A DNA stretch of 64,000 nt, from assembly GCA_026826555.1 (NCBI GenBank), contig JAKSZT010053883.1, positions 32,655,282 through 32,719,281 on the forward strand, read 5' to 3'. Origin of the DNA: Tolypeutes matacus (Eukaryota > Chordata > Mammalia > Cingulata > Chlamyphoridae). The notes under the pieces were generated by a model that did not search any database, was not told where the DNA came from, and worked only from the letters and a program-made list of their open reading frames with translations. Positions 57,031-64,000 of this stretch are shown here, one piece after another. The translations under genes and the position numbers were made by a program. The first letter of the stretch is position 1, and each line of letters begins with the position of its first letter.

Positions 57031-57781
57031 TTGTGGAGTTTTATCTGGCTTTGGTAGTAGGGTGATGTCCTCATAGAATGAGTTTGGTAGTGTTCCCTCC
57101 TCTACAAATATTTGGAAGAGTTCAAGCAGGATTGATGTTAATTCTTCTTGTAATATTTGGTAAAATTTACCTGTGAAGCCTTCTGTCCTGGGCTTTTCTT
57201 TGTTGGGAGGTTTTTGAATACTGACTCCATCTCTTTATTGGTTTGTTGAGAGCTTCTATTTCTTCTTGAGTTGATATAGGTAATTTGTTTCTAGGAATTT
57301 GTCCATTTCATCTGGGTTATCTGATTTGTTAGTATGCAGTTATTCATAGTATTCTCTTATACTCCTTTTTATTTCTGTGCGGTCAGTAGTAGTATCCCCT
57401 TTTTCATTTCTGATTTTAGTTATTTGTGTTCTCTTTTTTCTTTGTCAGTTTAGCTAAAGGTTGATATTATTGATCTTTTCAAAGAACCAATTTTTGGTTT
57501 TATTGATTCTATTATTCACTATTTCATTTATCTCCACTCTAATCTTTATTTTCCTCCTTCTGCTTGCTTTGGGTTTAGCTTTTTCTAGATCCTCCAGTTG
57601 TGAGGTTAATTCTCTGATTTGAGATCTTTCTTTTTAATGTAAACATTTAGAACTATATATTTCCTTCTTAACACTGCCTTTGCTGTGTCGAACAAATTTT
57701 GGTGTGTTGTGTTTCATTTTCTTTCTCCTCAAAATACTTTCTAATTTTCTGTGACCCATTGTTTGCTTAAGAGTGTGTTGT

Positions 57782-57901
57782 GGAAATGGATGTGGCTCAG
57801 GCAGTTGGGTGCCCTCCTCCCACATGGGAGGTCCAGGGTTAAGTTCCTGGTGCCTCCAAAAGAAGACAGGCAGACAATGAGCAGATAAGTAGGTAACAAG
57901 C

Positions 57902-57934
<33 letters not shown>

Positions 57935-58155
57935 CACAAAAAACAACAACAAGCAAACAATGAGCAGACAGTGAGCCAAAACAAATGAGCAGGGAGTGGA
58001 TGTGGCTCAAGCAATTGGGCACCCGCCTCCCACAAGGGAGATCTCATGTTTGGTTCCCTGTGCCCCCTAAAGAAGAAACAAACAGACAACGAACAGACAG
58101 CAAGCAAAAGCAATGAGCAAACAGACAAGGGAGCCAACTCAATGGGGGAGGGGGG
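57782..58155 (+). repeat. Dimeric DAS SINE inside L1, TSD
   Basis: TSD GAGTGTGTTGT / GAGTGTATTGT at 57771-57781 and 58156-58166. Two heads (57786, 57993), each followed by an A/C-rich 'AACAAACAAAAA' type tail. A 181-codon minus-strand frame over it is SINE-derived. Confidence 0.9.
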
Positions 58156-58473
58156 GAGTGTATTGTTTAATTTCCACATATTTGTGAATTTTCAATTTCT
58201 CCTTCTGTTAGGATTGATTTCTAGCTTCATTCCATTGTAGTCAGAGAAGATACATTGTATGATTTCAATATTTAAAAAATTTTTGGCCCTTTTTTATGAC
58301 CTATTATTTGGTCTTATCTGGAGAATGATCCATGTATACTAGAGAAGAATGTGTATTCTTTTGCCATTGGATGAAGTGTTGTATATATGGCTGGTAGGTC
58401 TGGTTGGTTTAGAGCATTGTTCAAGTCTTTTATTTCCTTATTTATATTCTCTTTAGATGTTCTATCCATTTTT

Positions 58474-58805
58474 TTTTTTAAGATTTATTTATTTATCTTC
58501 CCCCTCTGCCCCGTTGTATGTGGTTGCTGTCTGCTCTCTGTGTCTGCTCGTCTTCTCTTTAGGAGGCACCGGTAACTGAACCTGGGACCTCCCATGTGGA
58601 AGAGAGGTGCTCAATCACCTGAGCCACTTCAGCTCCCTGGTTTGTTGTATTTTTCGTTGTCTTTCCTCTTTGTGTCTCTTTTGTTGCATCAGCTTGCTGT
58701 GCCTGCCCACCACGCCGGCTTGCCTTCTCCAGGAGGCACCGGGAACTGAACCCGGGACCTATGTGGTAGGCGGAAGCCCTGTTGCTTGAGCCACATCTGC
58801 TTCCC
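58474..58805 (-). repeat. Dimeric DAS SINE inside L1, TSD
   Basis: TSD TCTATCCATTTTT at 58461-58473 and 58806-58818. Two head complements (58559, 58731). Confidence 0.92.
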
Positions 58806-61118
58806 TCTATCCATTTTTGAAAGTGGTCCGTTGAAGACTCCTACTAATAATGAAGAACGATCTACTTCTCCCTTCAAATCTGACAATATTTGCTTCATGT
58901 ATATTGGGGCTCTCCTAGGTGCATGTATATTTATAATTGTTTTGTTTTATTGAATTGACCCCATTTATCAGTACATAGTTCTTCTTTGTCCTTTAAAACA
59001 GTTTAAGTCTATTTTATCTAATATTTGTATAGCTACTCCAAGTCTCTTTTGGTTACTATTTACATGGTATATTTTTCCCATCCTTTCACTTTCAGCCTAC
59101 TTACATCTTTGAATTTAAGGTGAATCTCTTGTAAACAGCATATGGTTAGGGCATGCTTTTTCATACATTCTGCCAATCCCTGCCTTTTGAATGGAGAGTT
59201 TAATCCATTTGCATTTAAATAACTTACTGATAATGCAGGACTTTTTCCTGTCCTTTTGCTATTTTGTCTTTGTATGTCTTATACCTTTTTTGACCCTCAA
59301 TTTTTCTATTAAAGCCTACTTCCATATGTATTTGTTTTTTTGTACTGTACCATTTTGTGTAGCTTCTAATTTCTTTCTAAATATATTTTTCATGTATTTT
59401 CTTTGTTGTTACCATGAGGTTAAAGTTTAACATCCTTAGTCTATAGAAATCATATTTGGTTTGATACCAACTTACCTCCAGTAGCATACTCACACACTGT
59501 TCCTATGTCCATCTGTCTCACCCGCCATCTTTTGTATTTTCTACAAACTATGTCTTTGTATATTGTATGTCCGAAACCATAGATTTATCATTACTATTTA
59601 TGCATTTGCATTTTAGCACCAGTAAAAGGTAACAAGTGGAGTTACATACAAACAAAGATAATACAATAGTATGGGCATTTATAATTACCCATATGATTAC
59701 CTTTACTAGGGGTCTTTATTTCTTCATGCCATTTTGATCCATTGTCTAATGTCCTTTCCTATTAGTCTGAAGAACTCCCTTTAGCATTGTTTATAGGCCA
59801 GGTCTAGTGGTAATGAACTCCCTCAGCTTTTATCTGAAAATATATTAATCTCCTCTTCATTTTTGAAAGAAAGTCTTGCCAGATACAAAATTCTTGGTTG
59901 GCACTTGTTTTCTTCAATCACTTTAAATATTTCATACCACTGCTTTCTGCCTGCATGGTTTCTGATGACAAATTGGCACTTAATCTTATTTGGATTCCCT
60001 TATGCATAGTTCATTGCTTTTCTCTTGCAGCTTTCAGAACCCCCTCCTTGTCCTTGGTATTGGACAATTTGATTACTGTGTATCTGGGCATGTTTCTTTT
60101 TTAGTTTATCTTGTTTGGGGTTTGTTGGACTTCTCGAATGTGCATATTTATGTTTTTTTGTTACATTTGGGAAGGTTATTGCCATTATTTCTTTGAATAT
60201 TCCTTCTTCCTCTTTCCTTCTTTCTTCTCCTTCTGGCACTCCCATAATGTGCGTATCGGTTGCTTGATGGTGTTCCACAGGTTTCTTAGGGTCTGTTTTT
60301 CCTTTTAATTATTTTTCCTTTCCGTTCCTCAGCCTGAATAATTTCATTTGTCTTGTCTTCAAGATCACTGATTCATTCTTCTGCCACCTCCAATGTACTG
60401 TTGAAATGGTCTAGGGAATTTTTCACTTCAGTTATTGTCTTCTTCAGCTCCAGTATTTTTGTTTGGTTCCTGTTAAGAATCTCAAAGAGATTCCCAAATT
60501 GTTTATTCATTGCTTTTCCTCATATCCTTTAGTTCTTTGTCCAAGTTTTCCTTTATGTCCTTGAGCAGATTGAGAATCATTTTTCAAAAATCTCTGTCTG
60601 GTAAGGTCAAAGACTGGCCCTCTTTTTTGTTGGTTTCTGGATTTTTATCATGTTTCTTTGGATAGGCTGTCATTTCCTATTTCTTTGTCTTGAAATCTTT
60701 TGTTGCACACTGTACATTTTAATATTTTAAAGTGTTAATTCTAGGATTTAGTCTCTGAGCTGTCTGTTCCTTAGGTTTACACCCAGCTAGTGATATGACA
60801 GAGATTTTCTTGAATGCCAGGATCCTCAATCAAAACAAACAGAACAAAACAAAAAACACCTTTCACTGTTTTCGTAAATTGGCTCTGCTTTGGCTGGTGG
60901 TGTCCTTCTGAGCTTAGCCCCTCCTATCAAGAAGATCAGCCTGAGGTAAATGTGAAGTGCTGGGTTCTTTTTGTCTTATCTGAACCTATGTTGAGATGCA
61001 GAGACTACTTCTTTTCTTGGGTTTGTGCTTGCTAGAGGCCTTAGGAATTCCTCATTTACAGTTTACAGGAGTTTGAAATAGACTTTCACCCCCTCCTGGG
61101 TGTTCTCTTGAGTGACTT

Positions 61119-61544
61119 TGTTTTAGTTTGCTAAGTTGCCAAAAATGTCCAGATCAAGGCATCATCAGGTTATGTTTTCTCCCTGAAGACCAGCTGTCAG
61201 TGATCCTGTCTCCTATGTCACATGGCAAGGCACCTGGCAGCATCTGCTGGTATCTCCCTTCTCTTCCAGGTTTCATTGCTTTCAGCTTCTTTCTTCCCTG
61301 GCTTTCTCCTCTCTCTCTCTCTCTCTCTCTCCCCCTCTCTCCCTCCCTCCCTCCCTCCTTCCTCCTCCCTCCATTGATCTTGTTTGTAAAGGACTCCAGT
61401 AAGAGGACTAAGACCCACCTTGGGCCATGCCTAAACTGAAGTAACCTAATCAAAAGGCTGTATTTACAATAGGTTTCCACCGACAGGAATGGATTAGTTT
61501 TAAGAACACGATTTTCTAGGGTACAAACAGTTTCAAACCATCAC
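61119..61544 (-). repeat. Xenarthran LTR-like element, reverse orientation
   Basis: Starts TGTTTTAGTTTGCTAAGTTG and ends TTTCAAACCATCAC, flanked by TGACTT (61113-61118 and 61545-61550). The same family, in the other orientation, is at 62987-63453. TG...CA ends and short TSD suggest an LTR. The CT microsatellite (61308-61372) expanded within it. Non-coding. Confidence 0.55.
61308..61372. repeat. (CT)n / CTCC pyrimidine repeat
   Basis: Pure CT followed by CCCT/CCTC variants. Minus-strand frames of Arg-Glu repeats here are artefacts. Confidence 0.95.
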
Positions 61545-62339
61545 TGACTTAATGTAGATAGTCCTTTGCTCTAGGCTGCTTCAACTTAATTGTTTTTTAC
61601 ACTGTCCCAGCTGTCTGCAAGCTGCTTCTCTGCCCTCAGTACAAACTCCAGGGTGGGTGAGCCTAAGACAATTTCCCTGGCTCAGTCTCTCCTGATAGAT
61701 TGGCACTGATATAAATGTATCCCAGTATGTGCAAAGGACAAGGGCCAGGGACCCACAATGGGAGTGTAAGCTGACTCCACCCCACATTGTGGAGGATATG
61801 GGGAAGGAGCCAGCAAGAGCACCAGGAGCTTCTTCTATGGTTTATGAAGCTGTATTTACTTGATTTAGCACTAGCCTGTTAGTGTAGTCCTTTAACTGTT
61901 TTCCATAGTTTTGAGGAAGGTTACTGTCTTTAAGATTCCTTTGCCACATTTGTGGGGAGCCTGGGGGAGGAGCCCAAGTGTGTTGGAACCATGGCCACTC
62001 TCAGAGCCAGCCCTGAGCAATCTGAAGTAGTTGGTCAAAAGTAGTGATTGGTCATCAGACTACACAACCCCAGCGTTTGCAGGACCCTACTGCTGTCTGC
62101 CAAAAGGCTGGGGGAATGAGGATGCTAGCCACTGCAGAAAGGGTGAAACCAATATTTATAGCAGTTAACCAGCCTTTTCCTTCCATTCCTCCCTGGATGC
62201 TGCATAGTGTTCCATTAGATTCTAGAGTTTAAAAATAGTTGATTCAGACAGTTCCTGCCAGTTCAATAGTTCTTTTGGTGAGGCCCAGATCCCTGGAGCT
62301 TATGACTCTGCCATCTTCCCACAATCCTCCCATCCAAGT

Positions 62340-62689
62340 CCATCTTTTTTACCCTCATACCTAGGAGGTTCTCCAGAGTAGAGCGTGTATCAAAATCATC
62401 TTTGCGTCCATGTTGTCTAGCATAATGGTCCATATTTCATAACTGAATGAATGAATGAAGTGCTCTGTTTCACAAGAGAGCCCTGCTTCATAGGGAGCTC
62501 CAGCTTAGTCTCCACTGGACTGTATCATTAGTTGTCCCTCTAGTGCTTATTCCCTCTAGCAAACATATTATAAGATTTTACATGTCAAGAAAGATCTGCT
62601 TTTTACCCTAAATCCTTTTCTCTGCCCCCTTTTCCAGCAATATTCTTAGAAAGAGTTGATTTTTGTCACTGATCCTCCCTACCCTCCCC
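62340..62689. other. Unique or very old repeat DNA
   Basis: A GAATGAATGAATGAAG run at 62445-62460 resembles an L2 tail. The rest is unrecognised. Confidence 0.4.
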
Positions 62690-62860
62690 CCCTTTTTTTT
62701 ACTAGAGAAGTTGTGGGTTTACAGAATAATCATGCATAAAATGCAGGGTTCCCATATACGACCCTATTATTAAGAACTTGCATTGGTGAGGTACATTTGT
62801 TACAATTCATAAAAGCACATTTTTATATTTGTACTATTAACTATAGTCCATGGTTCCATT
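62690..62860 (-). repeat. L1 3' UTR fragment
   Basis: TTACTAGAGAAGTTGTGGGT, CAGAATAATCATGCATAAAA and GGTTCCCATATACGACCCTA parallel the 53985 element's 3' UTR. Confidence 0.8.
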
Positions 62861-62986
62861 CTTTCCTGAATCACTCCAGTAAGGCCTTTTTTCCACCATG
62901 CAATCAAAATTACTCATTGAAGAGACCATCACCTTGCTAAATTCAGTCATCAACTCTCATCTTGACCCATTGATGGATTTGACATT

Positions 62987-63453
62987 TGTGGTAGTTTGAG
63001 TCTTTTGTGGACCCCCAAAAATCATGTTCTTGAAACTGGTCCATTCCTGTGGGTGTGAACCTATTGTAGATAAACAGATGAATTCAAAGAGAGGGGGCCA
63101 CAGAGCCACACAGGTGCTCAAAGAGAAACCCCCAGAAGCTGAGAGAAAAGGCCCTGGGAGCCAGAAGCTGAAATCAATGGAACATAGAAGCTGAGAGGAA
63201 GCCACTGAGGCCAGAAGCTAAAAGCACTGAGGCCTGGAGGAGAGGAGAGGGGAAGAGAGAAGAGAGATGAATGGGCACTGCCATGTGCCGGATCATCCAC
63301 AGCAGCCTGGAGAGAAAGCATCTCCTGATGATGCTTTGATTTGGACACCTTCATGGCCTCAGAACTTGTAAGCTTATAAGTTAATAAATTACCATTGTAA
63401 AAGTCAACCCATTTCTCCTATATTCCCTTGGCAGCCTTTAGCAAACTAAATCA
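62987..63453 (+). repeat. Xenarthran LTR-like element, forward orientation
   Basis: Starts TGTGGTAGTTTGAGTCTTTT, includes AATCATGTTCTTGAAACTGG and CCTGATGATGCTTTGATTTG, and ends GCAAACTAAATCA. AATAAA at 63383-63388. Matches the reverse of 61119-61544 through most of its length. Short imperfect ACATT/ACATG flanks. Non-coding. Confidence 0.6.
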
Positions 63454-63474
63454 ACATGGTGTATTATTACTATT

Positions 63475-63700
63475 TATTGAAATATTTCCTTCACCTGGCT
63501 TCTGGGACAGCATTCTCTTTTGGTTATTCTAATCCATTGGCTTTTCTTTTTTAGTCTCTTTTGCTAGTTATTCCTCTTCTCTCATCTCTAATATTGAAGG
63601 ATTTCCAGGTTTTATTCCTTGAACTTGGTCTCTTCTCTCTCTAAAAGCTTACAGTTACAAGGCCCTAAAGAGTCCAACTCAAGGTTACTTCCTTACCAAA
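63475..63700 (+). repeat. L2-like fragment
   Basis: Pyrimidine-rich text with 'CCTTGAACTTGGTCTCTTCTC' as in the L2 ORF2 end region. Confidence 0.5.
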
Positions 63701-64000
63701 CTCTGTTGCCACGTGTTGAAGCAAGATGGTGGGCGACATCTGCAAGGATTCAGCCTTCCTCTTCCCTCTTAAGGCTTCTTGCTTATAGCTTCTTCCAATC
63801 TCAGCTGTAGCTGGCATTGGGCTTATCTCTCTTCCTGGGGCTCGTTTCTTTCTGGGTTCAGCTGCTGTGGTCCCATCACAAGGTCAGCTGTAATCTATCA
63901 GGCAAATGGCTCTTCTCTCTTCCCGGGGCCTCTGCTGTGTCTATGAAGCTCTTTTCCTCTGTGTATCTTCTCTTTGTATCTACTTCTGTGTGTCTCCTTA
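63701..64000. repeat. Unidentified GC-richer repeat-like sequence at window end
   Basis: Pyrimidine-rich, with recurring 'CTCTTCTCTCTTCC' and 'GGGGCTC' or 'GGGGCCTC' motifs. It resembles the edge of an interspersed repeat or LTR internal region but continues beyond the window. No gene recognised. Confidence 0.35.

Larger units (their letters stand above)
53985..62325 (-). mobile_element. Older, near-complete L1, heavily interrupted
   Basis: The 3' UTR begins near 53985 (TTTTTTATTAGAGAAGTTAT, TTACAGAAAATTTTGCATAA). ORF2 runs leftward from about 59150 to 54600. ORF1 traces include 60278-60000 with MGVPEGEERRKEE and IFKEIMAITFPNV. The 5' end, read in reverse, begins near 62325 with GTGGGAAGATGGCAGAGTCA. 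Insertions: SINEs at 56583-56821, 57782-58155 and 58474-58805, a retrocopy at 56898-57030, and an LTR-like element at 61119-61544. No intact frame remains. It is more diverged than the 41020 copy and lacks a visible TSD. Confidence 0.8.

Noticed and set aside
57634..58179. Minus-strand frame of 181 codons.
   Set aside because: It translates the dimeric SINE at 57782-58155 and flanking L1 text.

Overview
This window looks like non-coding nuclear DNA from a placental mammal, almost certainly an armadillo (Dasypus-like xenarthran). There are no bacterial-style genes, rRNAs or CRISPR arrays. The diagnostic signal is more than 25 copies of tRNA-like SINEs. Their heads match the consensus of the armadillo DAS-SINEs (derived from tRNA-Ala), many have A-rich ATAAATAAAATCTT-type tails, and many are flanked by perfect target-site duplications (TSDs). 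They sit in AT-rich DNA with ancient mammal-wide repeats (L2, MIR, MLT1) and several L1 retrotransposons. One 100-base assembly gap lies at 25576-25675.

Layout. 1-1155 is an L2 fragment. 1156-6190 is mostly unique DNA with one SINE. 6200-6419 holds the best candidate functional element: a palindromic CRE (TGACGTCA) two bases upstream of a TATAAA box, followed by a plausible first exon. 6420-20545 and 20578-33448 are intron-like unique DNA with SINEs, MIR, L2 and an L1 tail. 28866-29543 is a site hit repeatedly by retroposons. 29715-31560 is an old plus-strand L1. 34020-37850 is a nested stack of L1, HAL1-like and MLT1 pieces. 41020-47770 is a complete but inactivated minus-strand L1 between 17-bp TSDs. 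53985-62325 is a second, older, nearly complete minus-strand L1 riddled with insertions. 62690-64000 holds an L1 tail, a xenarthran LTR-like element, L2 and an unidentified repeat.

Candidate gene. Reading splice signals by eye on the plus strand, I find a phase-compatible chain: exon 1 (coding from ATG 6368 to 6419), a 32-nt exon (20546-20577), a possible exon (26807-26877), an exon ending at 33515, and an exon at 48438-48503. I do not recognise the encoded protein. The CRE/TATA promoter plus chain would mean that most of the window is one gene's introns, but this is inference: chance exon-like pairs do occur in 64 kb, and RNA or cross-species evidence is needed.

The other unusual observations concern retrotransposition: a SINE with a short 3' transduction, a ~1 kb composite insertion interrupted by the gap, retrocopies of unknown transcripts with poly(A), a tail-only insertion, and an in-frame TGA shared by four L1 copies.
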